Shown: positions 33,301 through 45,599, counted from the first letter of the stretch. The stretch is DNA of 64,000 nt from Polytrichum commune (GCA_950295325.1 OX485807.1:38904440-38968439), one strand, 5' to 3'. The notes: generated by a model from the letters alone, not told the origin. Translations and numbers: made by a program.

Positions 33301-34477
33301 ATGGTTATAACAGGGTCCATAAAGATTGTGGGTTTCGCAGGGCTGTGTCTGTGGGTACTGTAAGCTATGAACAGATCGCCGGCCTGAAGATGAAGAGGGA
33401 TGTCATCTACTGCCATGATCTGGAGCTGCCGTCCGACTTCCTTCCCTTCAGCAATGGTTTCCCTTTCTATCCCTTCGTTTAATTGCTGCATTTCGCCTCT
33501 TGTAGTTTACAGTTAAATAAAGGTAGGTTCACCTAATGTGGACAGTGACTTATAATGTTTTCCAATGTGTAGGTACATATCCCAGTCTGAAATATACATA
33601 TGCGAAAGGAAAACCATTTTAGGTCATCTTTGAGTTTCACTTCAGGAATTCAAAAGATCAATGCATCTTGACTCCAAATAAGATGTTTACATTTAATGTG
33701 GACAATGACCTATAATGGCTCCTGACGTAGAGGAACTTATCCAAGTCTAAAATTTACATATCTGAGAGGAAACCAGGACAGGTCATCTATGACTTTCACT
33801 TCATGAATTCATCAGAAGATATTCACTATGACTCCAAAAGTAGCATGCTAGGTTCCCATGTTCCTCATTCAGATTTTCTAATGTGTAAATGTAACTTTAA
33901 CTTGTAATCAAACCATGACATAAGCTGAATGCTCAACGTATCCACAATAGGTGCACTCACCTTAGCCCCACCTTAGCTGCTAGTAAGTGAGATCATAGGA
34001 AAAGTCAATGACTGCATGTTTTTGCTCAACCACTGATAATTTTCTGCATATGTACATTGCATGTTCGGAGATCCGTTTACATTACTTTGTGAACATGTTG
34101 AGCTGCTTCACGGTCCAGGTATACTTTTAAGTAGGGAAAGGATAAGATCCACATTTCAACAATTTGCTCTGGCTGCATTCTGGGTACAAAAATCACTAGT
34201 TGGTTGCCCTAGCGGCCACCTGTGCGGCTTGTATCTGAAAACAATTGTGTATGAAATTGGTTTTTATAGCCAAGTATCTGTTTTGAGCTGAGGTTTGGAA
34301 TTTCTCTGTGCAGATGGAGATGTAGAGAACTTTCACCTGGTATCCCTCCCAGAGGTAGCAAAGATGATTTGCACATCTAAATGCTACAAGCTGAACAGCT
34401 CCCTCGTTGTCATCGACTTCCTCTTCAGACATGGGTATCTCTTACTTCCGACATTGAGCACATTTTTTTGTATTTGA
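30302..34477 (+). CDS. DUF4743/Nudix protein (plant NUDT20/24 type) with degenerate Nudix box, eight exons
   Basis: Exons 30302-30370, 30631-30695, 30927-31116, 31605-31685, 32354-32479, 32682-32761, 33341-33456 and 34314-34477 join in frame to 296 residues. Residues about 1-135 are a DUF4743 region: FFLPFKLEDKILGYVHPR, WVTLHPTVISPGERT, SLERAAIPYFGTK. The Nudix fold follows: AYGLHVNGYVKKGGKDFLWL, FDNIVTAGQPAGMS, VSVGTVSYEQ, KRDVIYCHDLELPSDF, and SLVVIDFLFRHG. Plant relatives have a Nudix helix like KECEEEAGI. Here residues 189-197 read KKCKQKANI, so the Mg-binding glutamates and the glycine are gone while the rest of the fold is kept. Hydrolysis of nucleoside-diphosphate-linked substrates is therefore unlikely. 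The transit peptide usual in some relatives is absent. The last 12 codons read into what may be an intron, so the true C-terminus is uncertain. Donors of introns 5 and 7 are weak. Confidence 0.85.
31740..32115 (+). repeat. Dispersed repeat family E, copy 1, in intron 4 of the Nudix gene
   Basis: Shares CCCTATTGTGGGCACTTCCAA, TGAGCACATA and TAAGAAGAGTG blocks with the segment at 40.25-40.64 kb, and the first part with 53.8-54.0 kb. Same strand in all three. No termini, coding frame or class could be assigned. Confidence 0.6.
33520..33845. repeat. Tandem duplication (~160 bp) in intron 7 of the Nudix gene
   Basis: Two diverged copies share TAATGTGGACA, a GAC(T/C)TATAATG stretch, TTACATAT/ATACATAT, AGGTCATCT, TTTCACTTCA and TGACTCCAAA in the same order, offset by about 160 bp. 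Wholly intronic. Confidence 0.75.
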
Positions 34478-34970
34478 TTTATCTGTAAAGTCTCCTGGTC
34501 AGACTCTGGGTGAGTTTGCTAAAAGGTGAGTCTGAGAGCTTATGCATAACTTTACTCAAGTTTTTTTAAAGGCTTAAATTAACATGCTAAGAAAGGTGGG
34601 CTGGGCTATAAAATATCGACTTTGTACTTTGTTAAACTAGAATCAATGGGCCAAGCTAGTATTGTAAAGGCTGAGCTGAGATTCAGGGTGGCAGATCCCA
34701 CAGGCTAGACCCCATTTTAGATCCTAATGTTCCCTCAGTTTTGGGAACGAAATAGGTGGTCCAAAGGAGTTTCAACCATGGTTTTAAATCAGGCTCCGAC
34801 ACAAGACACTCTAACAAGCACTTGATAAAAGACGTCCTCAAAGAGGCACCAAACTCCTAGTTTGGTCCCTCTTTGAGGAACTTTGCGGAGAACTCTATTT
34901 GTACTGAAATTCCCAATGTGAAAACTCCATAGAGTCATGGAGATTTGGATTCCCTTGAATATCCATTATA
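34478..34970. other. 3' flank of the Nudix gene
   Basis: A further terminal exon was sought here for the C-terminus that normally follows the RHG motif and was not found. No other feature recognised. Confidence 0.4.
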
Positions 34971-34973
34971 AAC

Positions 34974-35846
34974 TTAACTTGCATCTATCGATAAGCAATC
35001 ATCACCTGTGTAGAAATAGAAAGTATGTGTCTCACTTTCTGATTTAAGACCGATAATGCAGGCACATTCACCCACTTCAAACTGGGTACATCTATCTTCA
35101 TGAAGCTTTGCGTAGTGGTGACAACCATTAAAAACGCAGAAACATTCAAACCTCAAGGAATCAACAATGGCCAAAAGACAATCACGACCTAAACAATGAC
35201 ACATCCAATCCAGTAATTAGCCTTTGTGGATACGATCATGGTCTCTGCAGCAAGTCAAATGCATCAGGGTATTCAACTTCAATACTGGTTATGTATGATC
35301 GACACCACATCTTGATACCACGTTCTTGTAATTGTTGTATTTAGGATTCTTTGTTGAGGATTATTCATTGACTAGTAAACTCCAATAACTTCATATCATT
35401 ACTGTGAGTTTTCCATTTTATTGGCCATCTGAATCTGTAACTCTGGACATGTTTCACAAAGCTGACTGCAGCCCCAAAATCCCACCTCCATCTGGACCAT
35501 GTGCTGTAGTAGAGTAATGCAAGCACCTTGCCAAACAACCTTTGATTCCTCAATGGTGGCTGCAAAAACCCATAAATCACAAACACAAATGCCGTCACAC
35601 CTATCAAAACTTGATTCATTAGCATGAGTACGTCTCTCCCATGCCAAAAAGATTTAGCATGGGGAGAAAACACAAGAGACCCATGTCATGAGAAAAGTAC
35701 AGTATTTTCCATCCACATGGCTTGAGTGCAATCTTATGGTTGCACTTATGTAGCTTGGACAAGTCCTCTTGACGAAGGTTTTGTATGCACACAACCACCT
35801 TCCATTTCATCAAGCACTTCCAGACTGTGGTGATGTATTTTCTCAT
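34974..35846 (-). pseudogene. Possible broken coding relic on the minus strand
   Basis: Three protein-like minus-strand stretches lie in order. 35846-35619 encodes a frame with LRQEDLSKLHKCNHKIALKP and CGWKILYFSHDMGLLCFLPM. 35647-35399, in another frame, encodes SSFDRCDGICVCDLWVFAAT and later GCSQLCETCPELQ. 35204-34974 encodes a Cys-rich frame, RFECFCVFNGCHHYAKLHED. They could be one gene broken by frameshifts, or exons of a gene not recognised. No family was identified, and no consistent splice sites were found. Confidence 0.25.
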
Positions 35847-36230
35847 ACTAACATTTGGGTGTTAAACTTTGCATCAAGACCTAGTCACATCCGAGACCAT
35901 AGCTCTCAATCGGTATAACCCCTTGCCTCGAGATTTTGCAAAAGGAAATGATAAGGTAGATAGGAAACTCCATTCAAAAACTATTTATTGAAAACACAGA
36001 TGTTGCTGAGAACCAAGCTGTTAAAGTGAAGTCACTGAGCTGCCATAGTTTCTAGACCCCCCACAAGTTCAACGCTTCACATCTCCTCAAGGAATAATTC
36101 TTTCAAAATTTGCACACCAATAATGTATCTCATCAAAAGAACAACCTGATGAAATTTCTTAATAATAAGTTTACAATAGTTGTCATCCCAACTTACATTT
36201 CTGAAATGAAGTATAAAGATTGGTATATAT
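35847..36230. other. Intergenic, nothing recognised
   Basis: AT-rich DNA leading into the repeat cluster that follows; no gene or clear repeat terminus was found. Confidence 0.4.
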
Positions 36231-36485
36231 TGCATCTTAACATATATGTAATAAAATATTGTCATAGATGATTGAAATTTGGATGAAAAAACACTTAGTA
36301 AGTGATAGTAGTTGCAACATTGTAAATCTATAATGCCCAAAGAAGTTTACAAGGAATGACAAATAGTATTAGGTTTACAATTAGTGTGAGTGACACTTCA
36401 TGGGTGGTTTACAATTTAGTACAATTTGTCTTACAATGAGCAAGACAAATAGAATTCATGACTCGAAATACAATATTTAGTGTAG
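36231..36485 (-). mobile_element. MITE family B, partial copy
   Basis: Contains GAAATTTGGATGAAAAAACA, TTGCAACATTGTAAATCTAT, AAGTTTACAAGGAATGACAA and a right end with ACAATATTTAGTGTAG. These match the copies at 13.8 and 36.7 kb. The left end is not clear and may lie up to 150 bp further left. Confidence 0.65.
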
Positions 36486-37110
36486 GCCCTCCCAACTATG
36501 TCACAGTGAAGGGGGAGAACCAACTGCTAGTTACAGCTGAACCAGCTGAGTTTGAGACATACCCGGTTCAAATTCAAGGCTTCAGAAGAATTACCAACCC
36601 ATTTAGAAGAATTTACAGAATATTCCCTAAATTTCAAAAGGAATTTCAGAGGATGTCAACTTGTAACTGGTTGATCTTGGAAACATGACACTAAATGTGA
36701 TATTCAATGTCACCAATTCTAATTGTCTTGCTCAATACTACTTGTAAATCGCGGTGTAGTGTCACCAACACTAAATGTGAACCCAACATTATTTGTCATT
36801 CCTTGTAAATTTTCTGGAGGATTATAGATTTGCAGTGTTGCAATTGCTGTCACTTACCAAGTGATCTTTCATCCAACTTTTAATCATCCATGACAATATT
36901 TCCATCACAAGTTGCTGACAAGAGAAGGTAGGGTTTTGGCCACTGGATGAACTTATTCATCATCCACGACAGTATTTGTTCACTTATTCATAAGAAGCGT
37001 CATCCAAAAAAGTTACCATCGTGACATTAAGTACCATATGACAACTAAATATCATATTTAGTGTAGGTTCTCGGCCAATTATGCCCCAAAACCTCCCTAG
37101 ACCATTGCTA
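36486..37110 (+). repeat. Dispersed repeat family G, copy 1, split by a MITE
   Basis: The left part (36486-36685: GAGTTTGAGACATACC, ATTTAGAAGAATTTACAGAA, GGATGTCAACTTGTAACTGG) and the right part (from 37067: CGGCCAATTATGCCCCAAAA) are contiguous in the copies at 37.6 and 63.8 kb. Here they are separated by a family B MITE. Class unknown. Confidence 0.65.
36686..37066 (+). mobile_element. MITE family B, near full-length, nested in repeat G
   Basis: About 380 bp from GACACTAAATGTGATATT to CATATTTAGTGTAG. Contains ATCGCGGTGTAGTGTCACCA, TTTGTCATTCCTTGTAAATT, TCACAAGTTGCTGACAAGAG and TTCACTTATTCATAAGAAGC. This is the best reference copy of the family in the window. Non-coding. Confidence 0.75.
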
Positions 37111-37577
37111 TGTGAATTGTATAATACAAATGGTGTCTATATTATTCTATGAGCACATCGTTAAGTTTACGTGAGTCTCTTTTGTGTGTTCTTGACTCAC
37201 CTAACGAGGCTCGCTATTTGCCACTTAAATAATGACAAGTGTCCCAGACATTTCTGGGCCTTGTGGGGCCCACAGCCCACTTCGCTCATAAGGTGTCTGG
37301 AAAGGCCCAGAACCAGGCCACCACGTGTTGTCAATGATGTCACTGGAACACTCTGATTGGTTCACAGGCAGAACAAGAAGGATGAAAGCCTGCATTTGGG
37401 GGTGTTCTCATCCATATATATGTATTCATCCATCCATGGAGACAAAAGCACCTGTCCACCGGTAGTGGACTCTTGGCTAAGTTTCCAAGGTAGGCCGCTC
37501 GCCCACCAGATTCTGGTGTGAATAAGAACAAACCCGTCCAAATGTAGAGGGAATATGCTGGGGTAGGGTTTACATGT
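37111..37577. other. Intergenic, nothing recognised
   Basis: No gene or repeat termini recognised between the split repeat G copy and the next copy. Confidence 0.4.
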
Positions 37578-37802
37578 GCCAACCTATGTCCGGGAAGAAC
37601 CGGCGGTTAGTTGCAGATGAACGAGTTCGAGAGATAATCGGTTGAAGTTCAAGATTTCAGGAAATTTATTGATCAATTTAGAGGAATCTATAGAAAATAC
37701 CTCATTTGAATAAAGCAAAAACCGGAAGATGTCAACATGTAACCAGTTGGGTTTAGAATTACTATGATCTTGACCGACTATGCCCAAAAACTTTCTACGC
37801 AC
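37578..37802 (+). repeat. Dispersed repeat family G, copy 2
   Basis: GTTAGTTGCAGATGAACGAG, AATTTAGAGGAATCTATAGA, GATGTCAACATGTAACCAGT and GACCGACTATGCCCAAAAAC match copy 1 at 36.5 kb and the inverted copy at 63.8 kb. Confidence 0.65.
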
Positions 37803-40250
37803 TAGTGCCAACTAGCTACTCCCATTTTCTCAAATCCGGGCCCACTTGCTAATCTCCTCCTCCTCCCGGTTACCGAGGATGGAGTTCTAGAGCACCATCG
37901 GTTCTCTTGAGTCTTCAAGCTGGCTAATCCTTGTGTATCCGACACTTGTAGGTTAAATATTCTTTAGTAGGTGTAGCAAAGTCTAGCGGCCCGTGTTTCA
38001 CGGCCCTCCACATCCTAGCGGACCGCCAAAATGTGGTTGGACGACAACATGTGCTTAACTACATGCGAACACCTCCGACCCACTACCATCTAGGATCTAG
38101 TGGGCAAGTAGCCTACATGGAAAGTCACCCTTAGAGCCTCAAGTCTTTCTTTCAATTGGACCACCAAATTGATATTAGCCTCTATCTCGTAGAGGTCACA
38201 ACACTCTGCCACTCTAGAGAAATAGCACGTTTGAAACCATCATGATGTACTTTTAGTCCCATTAGCCTTCTCGAGCTTCCTGGACATTAAACACAATTTC
38301 GTTTCATTCAGTAAAACTGAACTTAGAGCCAATCACTTCAATCAACATATTATTGCAATGATTACTCAGTATAACCACCTTTCACACCTATTACTATAGT
38401 TCATCATTCACATGTTACTCTAGCTTGCTACCGATATTATCATTTTGTAAGTAGATTCTATGTACGATAAGAAACTTAATGCAACTTTCTTGGTAAAAAA
38501 AAAGGAAACCCATAGTCAAGATCTATACCGAAGTGCTAAAGGTTAGTCTTTTTTCGGAATTGTTTTTCTTTTTTAACGTAGTAGGGGGGGGCTCCGTAAC
38601 TTACATATATAGATGCGTACATACCTTTGTAAATACTTGGGTTCGGTTTGTAGCTAAAAAGCAGGTTCCAAAAATATATATAAGTTTGAGTGTTATGGTT
38701 GTGTTTTTTTATTAGAATTGTCGGGACGGCCTTTTGAGGGAGCAGACACACTTTTTGTTGAATATTTTATGCGTAAATTGCAGACTTGGTGATTAAGTGA
38801 CCTAAAGAAAATTTTGAATGTGGTGTTGGTGGTGATGATCGTGCTTCGTGTGTGGAGTTCCGTCACATGAAGGTACTCATAAGTTTAGGGTATTTGTGGC
38901 TTCATTTGAGCCCTAAACATGGTGGTGTGCTTGCTACAAGGTTTTGTGCTACGGAAGAGGAATATACCTTATGGACGATGCTTCCCTTCCTCGCCCCTTT
39001 GCTTTGGTTGATGCCGAACCATGATAATATTCATGTGGGATTTGGATGGGTGTCATGCAATGTAAGACTGTCATGTAACAAACATTATGAGAATAATTGT
39101 ATATCAAAAGTTGTAGTGCTTTATATTATATAAGGAGATTTTTTTACCATTAATATTGATGCCAAGTTCTTTGGATTCCCCCAACACTCTTCGTGTTGAG
39201 CTTTGTAAGTTCAGGGATTACTTTTGAAGTGTGGCCGAGGGTTGTGACCGTGAAATTGTGGGGGTTCTTGAAGTCATTCAAAGGTTGTGTGGTGAATGTG
39301 AAACTATGATTGAATCTTGTGTGGTAAATGCTTGAAAATTTGGTCAACCTGACACAAAATCAAGTTGACCAATGTGGTGAGTTTGACACAAAATCCAATA
39401 GCCCATGATTGTTTATCCATCGCACACCATGTAGACTTCCATGTTGTTGTTTTTTTTCATTTATTTAAATCTCTTTGGTCCATTTTTAGGCCCTCAAGCA
39501 TCTTCCACCAATGAGAAATTTAGATGGCAATGGTCAGGGGTCCCTAAACTCTAGTGTTGAGTTCACCTAGCTATTGGTTGTGAAATGCACCCAATCCATC
39601 CCCACGTAACATCTGTAAATTTTTGGCAAAATTAAATAGCCCTTATCATTCTCTTAGAGTTATATACTACATTAATTACTAGAGAATAGACATTCTCACA
39701 TTGACATTTAGAAACATAGACAGTCTCTCTCTATTTCTCTATCTAACGGTAGGGTTTTAACCATGAGAGAAAGAGATGACAACGTGAATTAGAGGAGCTA
39801 CATCCATGATCAAAGCCGCACTTTGAGTGTAAACCCAACACTGATTTACAGATTATATATATATACACAAACACGACATAGGCTACATAGCATCATGAAA
39901 TGTGAGGGTTAAATGTTGTGGCTATTCTTACTGAGTTTGTGCATATTCAAGCTGAGTTTGGTAGAACTTTCTTGAAAGTAAAAGAACTCAACCCTTGCAC
40001 TAAATAAAAATGTTATGACAAATCACAGTAGAAGTTTAAGCCAATATTGGCTAATCATGTGTAGCTAGGGAGTAAAACATGACCAACAACTTCATTGAGG
40101 GAAATTTTGCTTAATTAAGGTTACCCCCCACCGGGCACAAGGGAGATAACAATAATATAGCTTTAGCAAATATAGGGGGACCCCGAGCTTGCTACTTTGT
40201 ACTCAGGAGACAGTTGTTGATTGATATGTTGTGGGTAAGTATGTGATGCG
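37803..40250. other. Intergenic, nothing recognised
   Basis: 2.4 kb of AT-rich sequence. The plus frame near 38852-39133 has no known motif. Small AT dinucleotide run near 39855-39870. Confidence 0.45.
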
Positions 40251-40254
40251 ATAA

Positions 40255-40640
40255 GATACCCTATTGTGGGCACTTCCAACTCCGCGTACAATTTTGCCTC
40301 ATTGGATTGGAACGGGAATGGTCTCATCCATTTAGCAATTGCATTTTCCAAGGATTGTCGTTTGAAGGTTCGTGATTGAAGTTCAGACGCAAAAATGATT
40401 AGAAACTTCGAAGAGTTCAAAGTGAAGATTATGATTCTCCTTAAGCGATCGCATAGACCCTCTAGCAAGTGTGATAGTTGTTGAACTTAGAATGTCGTCC
40501 ATATTATGAGCACATAGTAGTCCGATCTCATCATAACAATTGTCTTTTTGGTGTCCATTGATAACTATGAGTTTTACCATGTGCCACTCAAATATATGTG
40601 TCCTCTTAAGAAGAGTGTAACCACATACATTGGCCCCAGA
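40255..40640 (+). repeat. Dispersed repeat family E, copy 2
   Basis: CCCTATTGTGGGCACTTCCAA, GAGCACATAGTAG, TGTCTTTTTGGTGTCCATT and TTAAGAAGAGTGTAACCACA match the copy in intron 4 of the Nudix gene. Confidence 0.6.
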
Positions 40641-42480
40641 TACCTAGTTGCTACACAAGTGGTGAAGAATCCCAAAAGGGAATTCTTTGTGAATCTCAAC
40701 CTTATGTCTTTGATAGTAAAAACATTGCTTCCTTACGAATCTTAGAATGAATGTCTTACGGGATTGATCCATCAATGTTTTAGGTCAATTTACAAAAATT
40801 CCGATTGCATAGAACACGTGCTTTTGAACTTCTATACTAGTACATTGTTAATGGTTAAAATATTGTGGGCATGCTTATAGTGTCTCTTACCCTTTGTTGC
40901 ACTAAAAGGTGGTCCACATTATTTGAAAGGGGCCTCACGTGGTTTGAATCCCGGGTCTTCAAACATATCTAAAGCATAGGCAACCACCAACCAACCCACA
41001 TGACTCCAAGGTGACAATGTCACAACCCATTATCATACTAAAACAAAAGTACTCCTTGCCCCCCACACTACATTGCTATCTCAGATAGAGCCCATCCCTA
41101 AAAGGAGGAAGTAGCATGTTGGTGAGAGGTTCTTTATTCATGCTTGCTCCATCTTAAGCCCGACGTTTGTATCTATGTATCTGGCCCACAATATACACCA
41201 TCACGCATTGAAACAAATTGGACCTTAAGCTTGAGGGAATTTTTTTTGATCAAGCTCTCCCATACATGTCCTATCCAAGCAGCTGATCAATGGAAAATAT
41301 AGTATAAAAAAACCATGTAATACCATTTAACACAAAAAAAAATGTATAGAATTAATGATTTTCAATTTTGCTAAAGTCTATGCTTGGAAAAAAAATATGA
41401 ATCCTTCAAGTATGATAGATATGAATTGGATTTGACTGTCTTCAAAGTCTTTATATTTTCCATCCAATAGGAAATATTGTAACCTATAACGTAGAGCTCT
41501 AATTATATGTAATGTGTGTTGGAATATAGTGTACGTACACAATAATATCCTCGATGTTTTAGTGTTGGAATCCTCATTTATAGTATGACCCACAATATTT
41601 GCCATAAACAATGTACCATGGAGAAAACATGTCCCACCCAAGTTTGTTATTTATTTGTTCCGAGTGGATCTCAATTAAATTAATTGGAGCTTTTGACCCC
41701 GATTTAGAAGTCACTTATCTCTTATAATAGCAATATCCATAATATGCAATGTCTCTCTTCATTTTTACCCTTCCGCATGGTAAGGCATGTGGGTGTTATC
41801 TGATTTATTCTTCTTATTCTCCATCTTGTATTGATAAAAGTGTGTCCTTAGATTTATGGTGCATCAACAAATCTATGAACATGAACAAAAATTGGGTTGA
41901 AAATCAAACCTCCCCTTATTTAGTTGTGATCATTGCAAGTGCATGTGTGTTGATGTTTAGTTCAAATGAACACACAAGTCCCCCTCCCCCCCTGAAATTG
42001 TGTGACTATCAACTGGCACGTAGTTAATTAAACATGAAGATGTTGTCCTATCTCTTTAGAACATGTGTCTTTATAGTGTTCTTTCTTAGATGCAAACCAA
42101 ACCACATACCATTCCAATACACGTGTTTCATGAAAAATGATATTTGAATAACACCTTAGTTGCATGTAAACGTTCACAACACCTATCAATGGGGGTGAAA
42201 ACAATGACTACTATGTAGAAGTTAAAACTAAATATTTTTTAGGCAATTAACACCTAAATCGGGGTCAAAGATCCCAAATTGATCTAGTAAACTTAAGTTG
42301 AGATGAATCAACAACACAACTATAGGGGCAAGATTTTACTGCACCCTCAATGGTAGGTGTTGGGAAATAAATCCTTAGTAGACATAGAACCTTACCCATA
42401 GTGGTGCATTTGACCATTTCATGATAAGTCTAAGGTAAATGGGTCTAATTCAAACAATCCTCTTAGACCGGCACCTACAT
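40641..42480. other. Intergenic; possible SINE fragment near 40.95 kb
   Basis: No gene recognised. At about 40920-41010 the minus strand has a B-box-like GGGATTCAAACC preceded by a GTGGTTGCC stretch, suggestive of a tRNA-derived fragment, but tail and target duplication were not seen. Confidence 0.4.
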
Positions 42481-42486
42481 TTCAGT

Positions 42487-42750
42487 GTTGTGTGGTTATG
42501 TGTGAATCTAAGAATGGATACCAAAAAGCCATGTTTAGAAAAACAATTAGACTAGATACTAGAACATTCAACCATTCTAAGCTCGATAATGAACATCATT
42601 GGAGAGACCTATGTGATCATTTAATGAGAAGAAGACAAAGAGAAAGAGAAAGAACTTCACTCTAATAATGAATAAGGTATACATATGATTTCAGAAGATT
42701 ATGAGAAAATTTGGAGTTGCTAATCATCTTGCACTAATTGTGTGTTTGGT
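42487..42750 (+). repeat. Dispersed repeat family D, copy 2
   Basis: GAATCTAAGAATGGATACCA, CTTCACTCTAATAATGAATA and GCTAATCATCTTGCACTAAT match the copy at 23.9 kb in order and strand. Confidence 0.65.
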
Positions 42751-43934
42751 AGCCAACAAACATTGGGTACAGAGAAAAAAAATGGCCATTTGAGGTTCAC
42801 TTAGAAAGTCCTCGTGGATCTATGCTAACTAGCCCTCCAACAACATCCTGCGAAACCAAGGGCAAAAAGCAATTGCTAAACAACTCACAATGGTTGCTTG
42901 CCTTGCTTATAAGTTGGGTGGGTCCACTACATATCCATAGAAATGCCGCCAAATTTTGGTCCCTATATCCATGTGTGCTTCCCCAATGCAACAATATGTA
43001 ATAGCGACAAATGTTGTATTTGCCATGATGTCAAGGCTCCCGATGTATACATGGACCCCAAATAAGGGTCTACCAGCACCACTTAGTTAAGGCAATTAGC
43101 GAACTTATGAGTTAGCGAAGATCAACTAACCAAAGTTGGTAGCGAACCAAAATCATGGTCAAATCGCATGCACTACCTAGTTAGGAGGATCAGCTAACAT
43201 AACAAGTTAGTGAGAATCAATCAACCCAATATGCTAGCTAACCAATATTGCACCCACTCCCCTCGGTTATGATTAACCAAAGGTTGATCAATTTGAGAGA
43301 GGAGTTAAGGTTGACAACCAAAGTTCTACTCAACTTGTTCTACTCAACATGGCATTCATTATGCACATTATGATTTTTTTTGAACCACACCATTTGTGTT
43401 TCATTGTAATTGAAATATTATTAAGTATTATTATTTACATAAACTTATCCTTGAAAATGATATTTTAATAGTATATTTTCATTAAAATATTTCATGGTTC
43501 AATTGATAATTTAGGATGTTGAGAAATAGTGTGATCCACCTCGTAGCAAAATGGAGTAGAGATGGGTAAAATAAGAGGCAATAATTTAAAAAATAAAAGT
43601 TAAAAATAAAGTTGGTTTAATCGATGGTAAAGAGTTAGTTGGCATTAGGGGGTATGGGATGAGTTAAGATTTCTTCACAAAAGCAAGGTCCAAAGAGTTA
43701 TCTAACTTCTAGTTTGATAACTTCTATTTGAACCTAAATTTCAACTAGGTGGTGCCGGCACAAGACCGATTAGTCATCATATAGGTTAGCTGCCTCAAAT
43801 GTCAACTAAATCTCTTAACTAGGTGGTGTGGGCATAACAAAACTAATTTGAGTGCTTACTTATTCCAACCAAAGCCTTACCCATGAGGTGCAAGTGGATG
43901 CCAAGGAGGTTGCAATGACCCTTGGCTAAACTAC
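42751..43934. other. Intergenic, degenerate internal repeats
   Basis: Short, imperfectly repeated TTAGCGAA, AGTTAG and AGCTAAC motifs occur at about 43080-43260. No gene recognised. Confidence 0.4.
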
Positions 43935-44232
43935 CTTAAGTTTGGCTTAGCTACCATTTGAGGGCCATGTTTAGCATCGCTCTTATACCATGCCCACACT
44001 AGGGCCAATTGTTGGTCTTGGGCCATAGGAGAAATCCCTCTTGATAGGGAAAATGCATCTCTTTCTACAAGTCTGGCCTAGCCACCATTTGAGGGCTCCC
44101 CATAGACCCCACCTTGACAAGTTTGGTGGCCATGTTTAGTGTCATTCTTATACCAAGCCCACACTAGTGCCGATCGTTGGTCCTGGGCAATAGGAGGAGC
44201 CCCTCTTGATAAGGAAAATGAATCTCTTTCCG
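43935..44232. repeat. Tandem duplication (~165 bp)
   Basis: Two copies share AGCCACCATTTGAGGGC or its variant, GGCCATGTTTAG, GCCCACACTAG, GTTGGTC and CCCTCTTGATA in the same order. The second copy has an extra CCCCATAGACCCCACC-like insertion. Non-coding. Confidence 0.75.
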
Positions 44233-44517
44233 AAATAAATTACCACCAGTAAGGACTTTTCTTCCTACTCATAGTAACCTCACTAGATGTAACAACTATA
44301 ATTTCACCAATACACACAAGACAAGAACTCCTATCAAGATGGAAACTCTCCCACTACTGAGGACCAACTACTAGTCCTCATGTGAAGATGGTATTACCTT
44401 ACCACACCGTTGACAAATAATCACCTCTTGATGTTTTTTTTTTACCTAGTAGTCATCGCCACAAAAAGGAAACCGCAAAACCTACGGGACGGTGCCCAAT
44501 TTGTGGTTGTGAGGGGC

Positions 44518-44835
44518 TGATCACACCGGCCAGTTCAAACACCATCCATCAACATCTCCAACTGTAATAGTGTGAAAAGTGGTGGACCAACATCTAATTC
44601 TGAACATAATCCCCAACACTTTCACGACTGGAACTAGACAAATAGTTTGGTGTGATGGGGGCATGAATCGAAGGGCTTACCACACCAACCACTCCTGACA
44701 CCATCCGTCATCATCTCCGGCTGTAATAGTGTGAAAAGTGGTGAACCAACATCTATCTCTCAACACAATCCCCAGCAATCTCACGGCTGGAACTGGACGG
44801 AACGTTGGGTGTGATCGGGGCATGAGCTGAGAGGC
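44518..44835. repeat. Tandem duplication (~170 bp)
   Basis: GTAATAGTGTGAAAAGTGGT occurs at about 44566 and 44725. The flanking ACACCATCC, CCAACATCTA, AATCCCCA and TGTGAT(G/C)GGGGCATGA blocks are also repeated in order. It lies shortly after another tandem duplication, with which it shares no sequence. Confidence 0.75.
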
Positions 44836-45420
44836 ATAGGCCACATCCCGTGCCTCCTCGAAGGAGGCCAGGCCAGAGAGAGAGAGTGAGAAGCAAAAAA
44901 GGAGGCGGCACATGTGGGAGGCCCACCAAACGATCCTCCGAAATTGAATGAGCACATGATAGTCCACTCAGAATGTACGTAGTTCCTAGATATCGGGTGG
45001 GGTCGGGTAGCCTCCCGCAGCAGGGGAGGGGGAGGGGCTAGGGCTCCATGTGAAGGGAAAGACGCTTGGCCCATGGGGTGGGGCCTATTTCTGTAGGGCC
45101 ACCACATGGTCATGGGGGCCCTGCCAACCCTCGTTTCCAGGCCCACCCCCATGCCCTTGCCTGCCCAATTTGGTGCGTAAATCATCGCACCATCACCCTT
45201 GCACTTTGCCTCGCCAAATTTTGTGGCATACTTGCCGAGGAAATCAATTCTCACTCATCACGAGTGTCTAGGGTTTGGAGGGATTTGGGTGAACCAACCC
45301 AGACACTCGTTCTTTGTTGGATGTCTAAACTCTTGCCTCCAAGGAACCATTGTATGGGTTGTTTTGTCCCAGCCGGTTTGGAGGTGAGGTAGAGGGTGTT
45401 AAAACCATCATTTTGAGCGT
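44836..45420. other. GC-rich block without recognised gene
   Basis: Composition is much richer in G and C than the flanks. A 157-codon minus-strand frame (45254-44781) and plus frames open here. Their translations are Pro/Gly/Trp-rich, without a motif, and are taken as compositional artefacts. Confidence 0.35.
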
Positions 45421-45599
45421 TGAGTATACACATTATCATTGGGTTGACACAACTAAAGTGTGTCATGCTAGTAATTGAAATGGGGTTCCAATGCATCAAA
45501 GTACGTCTTCTTTGGATTTCCTATGCAAAAGTTAGAAGGGTTCAAAGCTTCATTGATAGAGAGTATTCAAAGCCGTTAGGGGAGACTGATGTTCACATA

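Noticed and set aside
44781-45254. 157-codon minus-strand frame
   Set aside because: It lies in a GC-rich patch and is rich in Pro, Gly, Ser and Trp without a recognisable domain; overlapping plus frames are equally long for their size.
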